The notes below the pieces were generated by a model. That model saw nothing but the letters and a program-made list of their open reading frames with translations. It was not told where the DNA came from and did no database searches. From the IMG/VR virus record IMGVR_UViG_3300009509_000036, positions 1 to 44,582 of that record: 44,582 nucleotides of DNA; one strand, written 5' to 3'. The DNA is from a virus. This document shows, one piece after another, positions 15,749 through 23,594 of the stretch (positions within the stretch are counted from its first letter, which is position 1; each line of letters starts with the position of its first letter). The translations under genes and the position numbers were made by a program.

Positions 15749-16713
15749 TATACCTCCACGTCATGCATATTGACCGCAACCGTACCCAACTTAGACACAG
15801 CAACACCAGCAGCCTCGTTAGCGAACTCAGCCGCTATCAGCATGTTAAAGTCTTCCTCAAAGTAGTCAGGTTCGATACCAGCAGCGTCAACAGCCAGAGC
15901 TGCAATCACAGTGTCACCAGCACCAGATACATCAGCTACTTCTACCTTTACTGCATCCACTATCGTAGACTTCTTATTCGCTTCTGCCACAAGTATCCCA
16001 TCACCGCCTAGTGTCACCACTAAGTAATTCCAACCATACTGTCCTGCTACCTCTGGTGCTACCTTAGCTACTTCACTAATCGTACTGATAAAGGAATTGT
16101 AGTAGTGGTTGTAAAACGCTATGAACTCTTTTAGGTTAGGAGTCACACAAAACGCATCAACATACTTAGACCAATCCAATCCCTTCGGGTCTACGAACAC
16201 AGGCACATTATTGCTTCTAGCGTAGTGTATGGTATCTACAGCAATCGCATTACTAATCATACCCTTCGCATAGTCAGAGATAATAACAGCACCTACATCC
16301 TTCATAAGCTGTTTCATTCGACTACGAGTACTATTACCGCTATTAATGTACAAGGGTGCTGTACTCTCGCAGTCAATACGTAGCATATGCTGACCACCAG
16401 CTACAACCCTTGTCTTGGTTGTAGTAGGACGATCTTTCTCTGCGACTAGATAGTCTGTCACACCTAGCTCACGCAGTAGTCCTCTAAGGATGTCAGCCTC
16501 TCGGTCTTTACCTACCAACCCCATAAGAATAGCTGTATCCCAACGCTCACTAAGACTAGCTACGTTAGCCGCTACGTTGGCCGCCCCACCAAGTACGTAG
16601 GTAACCTCGTCCAACTCAAATACTGGCACTGGTGCCTCTGGAGAAATCCTTGTGGTTCTCCCCCAATAGTAACAGTCCAGCATTACATCGCCTACAACTA
16701 ATATATTACTCAC
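15748..16713 (-). CDS. HldE N-terminal-like carbohydrate kinase (PfkB; heptose-7-phosphate kinase type)
   Basis: A PfkB-family sugar kinase. The N-terminus ILVVGDVMLDCYYWGRTTRIS followed by PEAPVPVF is the hallmark of HldE/RfaE domain I, the D-glycero-beta-D-manno-heptose-7-phosphate kinase. GGAANVAANVA (substrate loop), KTRVVAGGQHMLRID and VSGAGDTVIAAL (anion hole and catalytic Asp) are intact. The adenylyltransferase domain II of full HldE is absent, so it corresponds to the separate HldA form. I chose GTG at 16713 because AAAGGA sits about 8 bases upstream; ATG at 16722 would leave no room for that site. With the GT9 gene in the late region it could supply heptose, though no isomerase or adenylyltransferase lies in the window. 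Confidence 0.82.
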   Translation of the reverse strand: MSNILVVGDVMLDCYYWGRTTRISPEAPVPVFELDEVTYVLGGAANVAANVASLSERWDTAILMGLVGKDREADILRGLLRELGVTDYLVAEKDRPTTTKTRVVAGGQHMLRIDCESTAPLYINSGNSTRSRMKQLMKDVGAVIISDYAKGMISNAIAVDTIHYARSNNVPVFVDPKGLDWSKYVDAFCVTPNLKEFIAFYNHYYNSFISTISEVAKVAPEVAGQYGWNYLVVTLGGDGILVAEANKKSTIVDAVKVEVADVSGAGDTVIAALAVDAAGIEPDYFEEDFNMLIAAEFANEAAGVAVSKLGTVAVNMHDVEV

Positions 16714-16981
16714 AGTCCACATCCTTTCTGTGCATCTTCTTACATTTATCGCACATCCATTCTATTTCGTCATAATGCTTACCAAACTTAGGCGTGGTGT
16801 ATTTATGTGAACCTACTAACAAGTTCTTTGCTCCCTTCGGCACTGACATGTACCCTTGGTCTGCAAAGTCTACTCCCATAGGTTTATCTATTGCATCTAT
16901 CCTCTTACCCTTTAATGAGTCATCGAACACTACAGTTGCTTGTTCTTTATGTTCTTCAATTACACTCTTATCCGTTGGCAT
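16706..16981 (-). CDS. Small protein with C-terminal zinc-binding cysteines
   Basis: A 91-residue protein starting at ATG 16981 behind GGAGGTTGAAG; a TTG six bases earlier is less likely. The C-terminus reads WMCDKCKKMHRKDVDCE, a C-x2-C with H and C ligands that could form a treble-clef or ribbon site. A central KGAKNLLVGSHKYTTPKFG segment is basic. No family is recognised. It overlaps both neighbours (the 58-residue gene upstream and the kinase downstream), which implies co-translation. Confidence 0.55.
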   Translation of the reverse strand: MPTDKSVIEEHKEQATVVFDDSLKGKRIDAIDKPMGVDFADQGYMSVPKGAKNLLVGSHKYTTPKFGKHYDEIEWMCDKCKKMHRKDVDCE

Positions 16982-17144
16982 CTTCAACCTCCACGTATAA
17001 AGTTTTAGCTAATGCTTTCATATAAGGACATGTGAACTCGTCAAATGTCTTTATGTTGTACTTGTTAATCACAAACTCCATGAGGTCAACAGAAGCCTCA
17101 ATGATTTCCCATACATCCGTATTTCCATCAATTAGTTCTAACAT
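16968..17144 (-). CDS. Small acidic helical protein
   Basis: A 58-residue gene starting in a TAATG overlap with the MazG stop codon. The product starts MLELIDGNTDVWEIIEASV and continues with YNIKTFDEFTCPYMKALAK: two predicted helices, acidic N-terminus, one cysteine. I recognise no family. The TAATG coupling to MazG and the 14-base overlap into the next gene support it as real. Confidence 0.55.
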   Translation of the reverse strand: MLELIDGNTDVWEIIEASVDLMEFVINKYNIKTFDEFTCPYMKALAKTLYVEVEDANG

Positions 17145-17461
17145 TATCTGTTGTCTCCTTCTCCGCTTATAGCACCCCTATCTGCTCTATCTCCTAACTT
17201 AATAAGATTACCCTCAGCTATCTGTCCAAGGTCTAACCCTAGTTCTGTAGCTAAAGCAGCGCAGTACCACAACACGTCTCCTAGCTCGTTAGCTATGTCA
17301 TCGAAGTTGAGTGCACCATCTCTAATATGTTTCTTAACTTTATTCGCAATCTCTCCTGCCTCTCCAGCTAATCCCATTGTAGCGTAGTAAACACCATTCC
17401 AAGTATCCCTAGGATAGATAGCTGTCTTAATTGATTTCTCTTGGTACTCTCTAAACTTCAT
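17144..17461 (-). CDS. MazG-like nucleotide pyrophosphohydrolase
   Basis: A 105-residue all-alpha NTP pyrophosphatase. Residues 33-37 (GEAGE) and 59-62 (ELGD) supply the paired acidic metal ligands of the MazG fold (E-x2-E then E-x2-D), with KKHIRDG between them. MazG-type enzymes hydrolyse (d)NTPs to monophosphate and diphosphate; phage versions alter host nucleotide or (p)ppGpp pools. The start at 17461 follows GGAGGAAGAAG; an earlier in-frame start eight codons upstream is less supported. It overlaps the upstream small gene by 11 bases. Confidence 0.85.
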   Translation of the reverse strand: MKFREYQEKSIKTAIYPRDTWNGVYYATMGLAGEAGEIANKVKKHIRDGALNFDDIANELGDVLWYCAALATELGLDLGQIAEGNLIKLGDRADRGAISGEGDNR

Positions 17462-17648
17462 CTTCTTCCTCCAATCCACAAACACAATTCATGCGTAGGC
17501 ATGTACATTCCTGTTCTATAATCTCCTGAGTTTCAAGCTTAAACTCTTGACGATCATACACTGTCTTAGGTGTGTGTTCCATCGTCGGCCTATGAAACTT
17601 CTTCCTTACCTTCGTCATCAATCTCCTAGGCTGTTCGCCACGTTTCAT
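17451..17648 (-). CDS. Small basic/acidic protein with Cys cluster
   Basis: A 65-residue protein with a basic N-terminus (MKRGEQPRRLMTKVRKKF), a short helix and C-terminal CTCLRMNCVCGLEEEDEV, four cysteines in a dense C-x-C-x4-C-x-C arrangement. It could chelate zinc or bind an iron-sulfur cluster. No family is recognised. The ATG follows AAGGAGTGGTATC, a good ribosome site, and the stop overlaps MazG. Confidence 0.5.
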   Translation of the reverse strand: MKRGEQPRRLMTKVRKKFHRPTMEHTPKTVYDRQEFKLETQEIIEQECTCLRMNCVCGLEEEDEV

Positions 17649-17659
17649 GATACCACTCC

Positions 17660-17884
17660 TTACTTAGGTTGTTCTAGTCTTTCCTTAATGATCGTTACAA
17701 TCTTTATTGCATCCTCGCTTGGAGCCTCTTCCAGCACCTCGTACAGCGCAGTCATCTTCGTGATCTTCCTGTCCGCATCCACAATGTCCGCCCTGAACGT
17801 GTCCTGCTTCCTTACAGTTGCAAACTTCTCCAACCACAACAACTCGTCCTCTATCATCGTCTTTATCTTCTTCTCCGATAACAT
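17660..17884 (-). CDS. Small helical protein overlapping a metallopeptidase-like gene
   Basis: A 74-residue protein starting MLSEKKIKTMIEDELLWLEK after GGAGGTGGGAAG, a strong site. It is helical and charged throughout, ending RLEQPK, and reads like a real protein in this frame. An alternate frame of the same DNA (17685-17884) is the C-terminal third of the metallopeptidase-like reading frame, and that translation is low-complexity. I therefore consider this the coding frame for most of the region. Function unknown. Confidence 0.6.
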   Translation of the reverse strand: MLSEKKIKTMIEDELLWLEKFATVRKQDTFRADIVDADRKITKMTALYEVLEEAPSEDAIKIVTIIKERLEQPK

Positions 17885-18239
17885 CTTCCCACCTCCTACG
17901 AAATTCTTTTCTAAGATATGATCTCCACAACTCATACATAGTAAAGTCGTGGTCTTGCTGAGACAGCACATGAGCATACTCATGTATTAACACAGTGGCA
18001 GCCTCAATTAAATCTAGTGCGTCATCTATATAAATGACATGCCATTGGTAGTTTCCTGTAGCGCACACCTGTCCTTGTCCATACCCACCTCTGGCTTTTG
18101 TTCCATCTCGTTTGCTTAAGTTAGGTACAAACTGTACCCATACCTCTTGCTCTATATTATAGATATCCTCTAATATATTCAGTTCTCTAACAAACCTAAA
18201 GTCTCTTTCCTCACCAGCCCTACTAATCAGAATAAACAT
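17685..18239 (-). CDS. Metallopeptidase-like protein (HExxH) with doubtful C-terminal extension
   Basis: The frame starts MFILISRAGEERDFRF, with a 17-base overlap with the GT2-fusion gene. Around residues 82-89 it carries TVLIHEYAHVLS, a zinc-metallopeptidase HEYAH motif within a helix, followed by D-H-D-F and a helical stretch (ELWRSYLRKEFRRRWEDV). This resembles small phage zinc peptidase-like proteins that act on proteins or cell wall. After about residue 118 the translation turns into Asp/Gly/Val/Cys-rich low complexity where another gene's frame is well formed. The true product is therefore probably about 120 residues, and the open frame beyond may be shared or lack a stop. Confidence 0.55.
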   Translation of the reverse strand: MFILISRAGEERDFRFVRELNILEDIYNIEQEVWVQFVPNLSKRDGTKARGGYGQGQVCATGNYQWHVIYIDDALDLIEAATVLIHEYAHVLSQQDHDFTMYELWRSYLRKEFRRRWEDVIGEEDKDDDRGRVVVVGEVCNCKEAGHVQGGHCGCGQEDHEDDCAVRGAGRGSKRGCNKDCNDH

Positions 18240-19560
18240 TGTCTCTCCTCATAATCTGTTCTGCCAACCAAAACTCATAAGCACTATTAATCTTAACACT
18301 ATCCTCTGGCGACATAACCACATAACCAATCTTACCGCCTACCATATGCCCCTTCTCTAACAAATCCTTTGTTGCTACGTATACAGCACCATTCTCTCGC
18401 AACAGACTTTCCCTCTCAATCTTAATCTGTCTGTTGTGTCGCCCTACTGGTACAAGACTGTTCTTTCCTCGTCTGTAGTAGAACGCAAAGTCCTCGGTGA
18501 CTGAAACAACAGAGTCGAAGTGAAATAGGTATTTCTGGTAGATAGCTTCATCTATGTGGTACTGCTTGCGTAACGGAACGTTAGCGAATAGCACACACGC
18601 TACATCGTATTGTGGATACTTACGCAAAGCTGTTAGTGCCACAAAGCTAGGGTTCAAAAAGTAACTATTCGTCTTTGGCCTCATAACTACAGGAAGTCCA
18701 TGTGCTCTCTGTACGTAGTCTTCTACATGTATGTCTGGTGTGGATACCACTATCTCAGACAGGGAGGACTTCTTAGCTACGTCTATCGTGTAGTCTATCA
18801 ACCTCTTTCCATTCAACATCTCTAAGGAACCGCTTCTAGGGTAGATAGACTTCTGCGTTGCCATTATCACTCCCAACGCCTCATGCTCTTCTACGTTCAT
18901 ACCTTTGATCTTGGTGCGTTCCATTCCTACTTTACAATGATCGTAGCTTAACGTATGGAACCCATACTTCCTGTAGTAGAACAATGGCATGTTAATATTA
19001 TGGGGCTTGTACTTCTCAACAAACCTCAACCATATATCCATTCCATCTTGGCACGACAACTGCTCATTGTAACCTTCTAACTGTCGCATGATGTCAGTTC
19101 TAAACATTGTGCATGCACCATGAGGAGCCTTGTCATACACCAACCACTCGTCGTCTATCTTATCTCTCCGAACTATCTCCCCTACATTACTGTCTTCGTC
19201 CATCTTGTAGTAGTCTGGGTACACCAGCCCTACCTCTGGTCTTACATCCAAAGCGTTAGACATAACTAACAACGCCATTGGTTCTAGCTTGTCGTCAGCA
19301 TCTAACCTCATGATGTACTTGCCCTCAGCCAACTGTAGTGCTTTGTTGGCACAATGAGGTAGCCCCTTACTCTCTTCAAAGTTAATGATACGTATACGCT
19401 TATCCCACTCATACTCTTTCATTATGTTCAAGGTTCCGTCTGTGGAACCATCGTTGATTAGGATAAGTTCAAAGTCTTGCACAGACTGAGATAGCACGCT
19501 ATCTATAGCTTCTCTAAGGTAACGAGCTGCGTTCTTAGCTGGAATATAAATCGTTATCAT
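18223..19560 (-). CDS. GT2 glycosyltransferase fused to NeuA-like cytidylyltransferase domain
   Basis: A 445-residue two-domain protein. Residues 1-225 are a family-2 (GT-A) glycosyltransferase: ITIYIPAKNAARYL, INDGSTD at 35-41, RLDADD at 85-90 (the DxD metal site), and the acceptor-side motif CQDGMDIWLRF near 170-180. Residues 229-445 resemble CMP-nonulosonate (NeuA-type) synthetases: VIMATQKSIYPRSGS, NGKRLIDYTIDVAKKSSLSEIVVSTPD, then VACVLFANVPLRKQYHIDEAI. The usual R-x-GSK-x-x-x-KN signature is degenerate, so catalytic competence is unsure. A single chain that activates and transfers a sugar is the attractive reading. It overlaps the methyltransferase upstream and the peptidase-like gene downstream. 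Confidence 0.75.
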   Translation of the reverse strand: MITIYIPAKNAARYLREAIDSVLSQSVQDFELILINDGSTDGTLNIMKEYEWDKRIRIINFEESKGLPHCANKALQLAEGKYIMRLDADDKLEPMALLVMSNALDVRPEVGLVYPDYYKMDEDSNVGEIVRRDKIDDEWLVYDKAPHGACTMFRTDIMRQLEGYNEQLSCQDGMDIWLRFVEKYKPHNINMPLFYYRKYGFHTLSYDHCKVGMERTKIKGMNVEEHEALGVIMATQKSIYPRSGSLEMLNGKRLIDYTIDVAKKSSLSEIVVSTPDIHVEDYVQRAHGLPVVMRPKTNSYFLNPSFVALTALRKYPQYDVACVLFANVPLRKQYHIDEAIYQKYLFHFDSVVSVTEDFAFYYRRGKNSLVPVGRHNRQIKIERESLLRENGAVYVATKDLLEKGHMVGGKIGYVVMSPEDSVKINSAYEFWLAEQIMRRDNVYSD

Positions 19561-20452
19561 GTTGCATCCATTCGGGGTATTTACTAGCTACGATAGCATC
19601 CGTAGACTTCAGGCATGGTATCCCACCAACTATCGGATACACCGCCAAAGCTTCTGGACTGTAATACGCCTCTCCTATCTTGTACATCTCCGTTTTGTAT
19701 TTAGGACATACATAGTGTAACTCTGTAAGAACATTAGAGTTCTTTTCTATAATAGTAATTGCTGCTGGATTCATGTTGTTCTTCTGTACATCCATCAGCC
19801 TATGCTCCACCACCTTATACCCTAACAGTTTTATCTGCTCGTATAAAGAGATACAGTAACCATGCTCAACCATACGCTGACGAGCGTCAGCATGTGCTAA
19901 GTCAAAAGCAGGTTCCGCAAGAACTAGATACTGCTTAGCTACTCGGTATAGCTCTTGAAGTATCGGACGTTCGTTACTACCATTAGGTTCGATAGCATGT
20001 GCTGTGTACACAACGTCCACACAGGATGAAGGAAATGGTAGATTAAACATACTCGCAGTATGTAAGTGAACGTTCTCAAACTTGTGCTTCCACAACCATT
20101 GGTCAGCATACGCAACTCTAGACCAAGAGATGTCTGACGCAAAAACATTCATATCATCCCCTGTAACTTCCAGCACACCAGCCATCGTAGTTGCTTCGCC
20201 TACCCCTACTTCCATCAAGGAAGTAATCTCTCCTAGCTGTTGTATGTATCCTCCCAACTCAGCATTGAACTCCCCCCACAGCTTAGCCACCAGTGGGATA
20301 TCCATCAAGTCTGTATACTGCCCTGTAAGGATATCGTATGTGACTTCAATTATCTCTTCGTCGTTATGCAGGGAGTCTTTAGCCTCACGAAGTATCTTAC
20401 TAACATTCTTCCCCTGCTTATACATCTTTTGTAAATCACGTGGAGTCACCAT
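19535..20452 (-). CDS. SAM methyltransferase with Trm112p-like C-terminus
   Basis: A 305-residue class I methyltransferase. Residues 78-112 hold the AdoMet-binding strand and loop (SLMEVGVGEATTMAGVLEV then NVFASDISWSRV). Later come FENVHLHTASMFNLPFP and VDVVYTAHAIEPNGSNE, the acidic loop and motif IV positions. Near residues 245-290 is YVCPKYKTEMYKIGEAYYSPE then YPIVGGIPCLKSTDAI, similar to Trm112p-like zinc ribbons (CPxC...YPI...GIP), though the second cysteine of CPxC is a Tyr here. Zinc binding is therefore doubtful. In a sugar island it could O- or N-methylate a sugar. The ATG follows GTGAGGAATTTAT. It overlaps the B12-type radical SAM gene upstream by 17 bases. Confidence 0.75.
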   Translation of the reverse strand: MVTPRDLQKMYKQGKNVSKILREAKDSLHNDEEIIEVTYDILTGQYTDLMDIPLVAKLWGEFNAELGGYIQQLGEITSLMEVGVGEATTMAGVLEVTGDDMNVFASDISWSRVAYADQWLWKHKFENVHLHTASMFNLPFPSSCVDVVYTAHAIEPNGSNERPILQELYRVAKQYLVLAEPAFDLAHADARQRMVEHGYCISLYEQIKLLGYKVVEHRLMDVQKNNMNPAAITIIEKNSNVLTELHYVCPKYKTEMYKIGEAYYSPEALAVYPIVGGIPCLKSTDAIVASKYPEWMQHDNDLYSS

Positions 20453-21752
20453 ATAAATTCCTCACATATTGTACTTTAGGGTCATTGTATCCATACAGTG
20501 CTGTAGCCCTCTCAAGGTAGCCGTGTGGGAAGATAAACCCATACTTGTCTTTATATTCATGATGTCCTTCTTGGTCTAACCACAAGTACATGTCACTAAT
20601 GGGTATACCAATAAATATGAACTGGTCTGCGCTAGTAGGTTTCAACTCGTCTATCAACCTCTGCGTCATTACCATGTCCTCAGTGCGCTCCCCAGGAAAC
20701 CCATACATCCATGTAGTGTATGTGTTGATACCGTTGTCACGCAATAGAGGAAATACTCTACGATAATCCTCTGTAGTCTCCTGCTTATTCATCAGATGCA
20801 ACACTCTGTTACTTCCACTCTCACATCCTATATACAACCCTGCACATCCAGACCTTGCCATTCGTTCCGCACGCTCTGGGGTTATACCTCTAGCTCTACT
20901 CTCACACACCCATTTAAAACCATAACCTTCTAACAGCCGACAGTACTCGTCTACCCTATCCCAATTAGCTGTGAAGTTATCCTCTCTAAAGTAGAAGTTC
21001 TTAATCCCATACTTGTCAGACAGTTTCAGCATATGCTCAACTACGTTGATCGCTGGTATGTAGCTGTACTTGGGATGCACGTAGATACCAGCACAGAACT
21101 TACAGCTATACGGACACCCTCTCGACGTATTCAGTATGATCGCATCTTCGTTAATACCAAACTCTCCAAGTGAAAAGTTATACGGCATATTTATAAACTT
21201 GTCGTAGTCAGGCCATTCAAGTCTGTGCATATACGCTTGTGGCATACACCTTCCGTCAGAGATGAATACACCGTTGTCGTTGTAGTAACCTGCCATTGGT
21301 TGCTCATTAACGATGTAGAGCATTTGGTACTCACCAGCACCCTTCACCGCTTGGTCAAAAGAGCTAGGTACACTCTCTGGAAACAATGTAGGATGTGGAC
21401 CACCACACACCTGCTTGATATGTGGATAGCGTAACTTCAACTTGTACGACAACTCATAAGCGTTTAAGTGCGTTAGTGTAGAGATATGCATACCGATGTA
21501 GTCAGGCTCAAAGTCTTTGATCTCGTCGTCAATACATATGTTAAATTGCTCTGGCATATTCTGTATCTTGGTAGAGTCAAGTAAGAGATGCTCACCAGCA
21601 AAAGTATACAAGTCCACTATCCTTGTCTCATGCCCAAACTCTTCTAAGTTCGCAGCAATAAACCCTAATCCTTGGGGAGGTCTACCACATCCAAAATGCA
21701 GAGGAGAATCCCCTTGCCTTGGCCTAGGTGTTGTCATCAATAATACTTTCAT
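20436..21752 (-). CDS. B12-binding-type radical SAM protein
   Basis: A 438-residue protein starting MKVLLMTTPRPRQGD after GGAGATAAA. Residues 1-140 look like a cobalamin-binding-type (Rossmann) domain: PPQGLGFIAANLEEFGHETRIVDL, then KDFEPDYIGMHISTLTHL and GGPHPTLFPE. Around residues 205-212 the radical SAM site reads C-P-Y-S-C-K-F-C (C-x3-C-x2-C). The barrel continues with NFYFREDNFTANWDRV, GLYIGCESGSNRVL and WMYGFPGERTEDM. This is the B12-rSAM (class B methyltransferase-like/BchE-like) arrangement. Such enzymes methylate unactivated carbons or rearrange sugar and other substrates; the specific reaction is unknown. It lies between two methyltransferase genes, matching a tailoring role. Confidence 0.85.
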   Translation of the reverse strand: MKVLLMTTPRPRQGDSPLHFGCGRPPQGLGFIAANLEEFGHETRIVDLYTFAGEHLLLDSTKIQNMPEQFNICIDDEIKDFEPDYIGMHISTLTHLNAYELSYKLKLRYPHIKQVCGGPHPTLFPESVPSSFDQAVKGAGEYQMLYIVNEQPMAGYYNDNGVFISDGRCMPQAYMHRLEWPDYDKFINMPYNFSLGEFGINEDAIILNTSRGCPYSCKFCAGIYVHPKYSYIPAINVVEHMLKLSDKYGIKNFYFREDNFTANWDRVDEYCRLLEGYGFKWVCESRARGITPERAERMARSGCAGLYIGCESGSNRVLHLMNKQETTEDYRRVFPLLRDNGINTYTTWMYGFPGERTEDMVMTQRLIDELKPTSADQFIFIGIPISDMYLWLDQEGHHEYKDKYGFIFPHGYLERATALYGYNDPKVQYVRNLYGDST

Positions 21753-21760
21753 TTTATCTC

Positions 21761-22642
21761 CTACATTACTGTAAATATATATGAGGTCTTCCACAACTGG
21801 TCAATGTGTGGTAAGCAGTCAGGTACAGCCAAAGCCTGAGCTACTGTTTTAAGAGATAGATATAAGTCAGAATGTTCACCCAAAATCTCGTTTAGTGATG
21901 GTCTGTACTTAAATGCAGCAATAGCTGTTTGCGGTTCTTGCCCTGGTATTCCTTCTGACTCAAATGTATGAGTTGCCCACAGACATAAATCATTGGCGAA
22001 CATCGTACCCATCACATCTCTACCAGCAGCGTTCTCATTAATATGTAAAGGATGGCTAGTGCTAAAGAACAACGCTGAGGATATAAGCCATGCACCATCT
22101 TTCATCCTATCACACAACGAATGCATTAAGTCCATTGGGTTCTCTACATGTTCGTAGACATCCTGCATGGATACTATATCAAACTTTTCATCTGGTAACT
22201 CTGTGCACATCTTGATAGGTGCGTTGTATCGTTCTATACGATGTTTTGCGTAATCGAAGGTTACCCCAGGTACGTCATAGTGAGTAACATCGAAACGGTC
22301 AGATAGTAACAAAGATAACTCTCCACCTCCACCGCCTACCTCTAGTAATGTAGGCTTACCTTCGTATGTCTGGTAGTCACGCATTTCAGCACCATCAAAA
22401 ATCATGTAGTCAAATACACTACTTAAAAACTCTAGTCTCCACACACTATTAAATTTAGCTAAGTCAAATGGATAATTCTTCACGGTCTCATAAAAGTTAA
22501 GGATAGACCCACTGAAGTTAGTCCACTCTTCTAGTACTAGCTTAGGTCCTATCTGTATCCGTTCACGAGCTGCATCCTCAGACATACCATAAAACTCTGA
22601 TAAGAACTTAGGTGCTTCTTCTACTATCTGTTTAGCTTCCAT
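21761..22642 (-). CDS. SAM-dependent methyltransferase
   Basis: A 293-residue class I methyltransferase. TLLEVGGGGGELSLLL near residues 98-113 is motif I, followed by VTHYDVPGVTFDYAK (acidic end of strand 2), PDEKFDIVSMQDVYEHVENPMDL (motif IV with the D-V-x-E-H-V pattern) and DGAWLISSALF. The N-terminal 90 residues form a helical lid. The start at 22642 follows GGAGGAAAC and overlaps the propeller gene upstream by 11 bases. D-V-x-E-H-V methyltransferases act on small molecules and sugars. It is one of several methyltransferase domains in the island. Confidence 0.8.
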   Translation of the reverse strand: MEAKQIVEEAPKFLSEFYGMSEDAARERIQIGPKLVLEEWTNFSGSILNFYETVKNYPFDLAKFNSVWRLEFLSSVFDYMIFDGAEMRDYQTYEGKPTLLEVGGGGGELSLLLSDRFDVTHYDVPGVTFDYAKHRIERYNAPIKMCTELPDEKFDIVSMQDVYEHVENPMDLMHSLCDRMKDGAWLISSALFFSTSHPLHINENAAGRDVMGTMFANDLCLWATHTFESEGIPGQEPQTAIAAFKYRPSLNEILGEHSDLYLSLKTVAQALAVPDCLPHIDQLWKTSYIFTVM

Positions 22643-23594
22643 GTTTCCTCCAAGTGTTAGACAAGCCATAGTCCAAGCCTGTGAATCGTACCTCAAAGAT
22701 TTGTCCTACCGCAGGAATACACATAGTTCCTTTTAGTACAGAGGTCTTTGAGTCTAGTATAAATAAATAACCGTCTGCGGTAGCGTTCTTACCTCCACCC
22801 CTCTGAGAACCGCCCATTACTATCGTGTCGTCGTTCACAGCCAATCCTCGTGTAAATGTATCAAAACGTGTATCCTTAAATATAGATGACATCTTCTCAC
22901 CATCAAACGCTAGCAAGCTACTGTCAGTAGAGTCACATGAATACATACGTTGGTTAAAGTCCACAACTATGTTGTGGGCACATGACCCAAGATCAGATAT
23001 GATAGCTTTTAACTTCCAGTGATCGTCAAACAAAAAGAGTTGACTTCTTTCCTTTGTCTTGTGTGTTTCGTTATGAGCAATCACATAGTGAGTCTTACCA
23101 ACATCGTACCTATACACAGAGTTAAAGTGTTTGTACTTTGGGTTTCTACTCCTAGAGTCTGTGAGGTTGTGCCACCCTACAGGGTATATAACCTTCATTA
23201 TAATCAAGTAGTCAGTTGTGTACATACCGCACAGTATTCTGTTATTGTATGTATCGCAAATATATAACTCGTCATTTATAAAATCAATCTGATGAAACCC
23301 ACTGTGTTCTGCTACTCCTGCCATTCTAAGATCAGCTACAAGTTCAAAGTCTGTGGGAGTCATATCATCATCAAACATAATCCTATTTATAAAGTTACCA
23401 CCTCTTTGTGCTAACCACCATTCGTTGTCTTTTCGTCTTGTTATACCATACACAAACTCTTCAGTAGTTAAACGGTACATAGCCGAACCGCTACAGTACA
23501 GCAATCCAGTAGATGTACCTATAAGCATTTTGGGTATATCAGTAGTACCTTCTAGTTGTACAGCTATTGGTTCTGGTTCGCTTCTGAGGAACAT
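22632..23594 (-). CDS. Beta-propeller protein (DUF4915/TIGR03032-like)
   Basis: A 320-residue protein with repeated beta-blade sequences: LLYCSGSAMYRL, HQIDFINDELYICDTYNNRIL, FNSVYRYDVGKTHYVIAHNE, HNIVVDFNQRMYSCDSTDSSLLAFDGE and TRGLAVNDDTIVMGGSQRGG. Five to six NHL-like blades are visible. This pattern, with the H-N-I-V-V-D and GGSQRG blocks, resembles the six-bladed DUF4915-type propellers of unknown function that occur in glycan loci. It lacks a signal peptide, so it is cytoplasmic. In this operon it may bind a sugar intermediate or act as an epimerase/lyase. It overlaps the NeuB gene upstream by 31 bases. The function is inferred only from context. Confidence 0.6.
   Translation of the reverse strand: MFLRSEPEPIAVQLEGTTDIPKMLIGTSTGLLYCSGSAMYRLTTEEFVYGITRRKDNEWWLAQRGGNFINRIMFDDDMTPTDFELVADLRMAGVAEHSGFHQIDFINDELYICDTYNNRILCGMYTTDYLIIMKVIYPVGWHNLTDSRSRNPKYKHFNSVYRYDVGKTHYVIAHNETHKTKERSQLFLFDDHWKLKAIISDLGSCAHNIVVDFNQRMYSCDSTDSSLLAFDGEKMSSIFKDTRFDTFTRGLAVNDDTIVMGGSQRGGGKNATADGYLFILDSKTSVLKGTMCIPAVGQIFEVRFTGLDYGLSNTWRKHGS

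Noticed and set aside
15748-16713. Full HldE bifunctional protein
   Set aside because: The frame ends after the kinase domain; no C-terminal adenylyltransferase HIGH-like motif is present.
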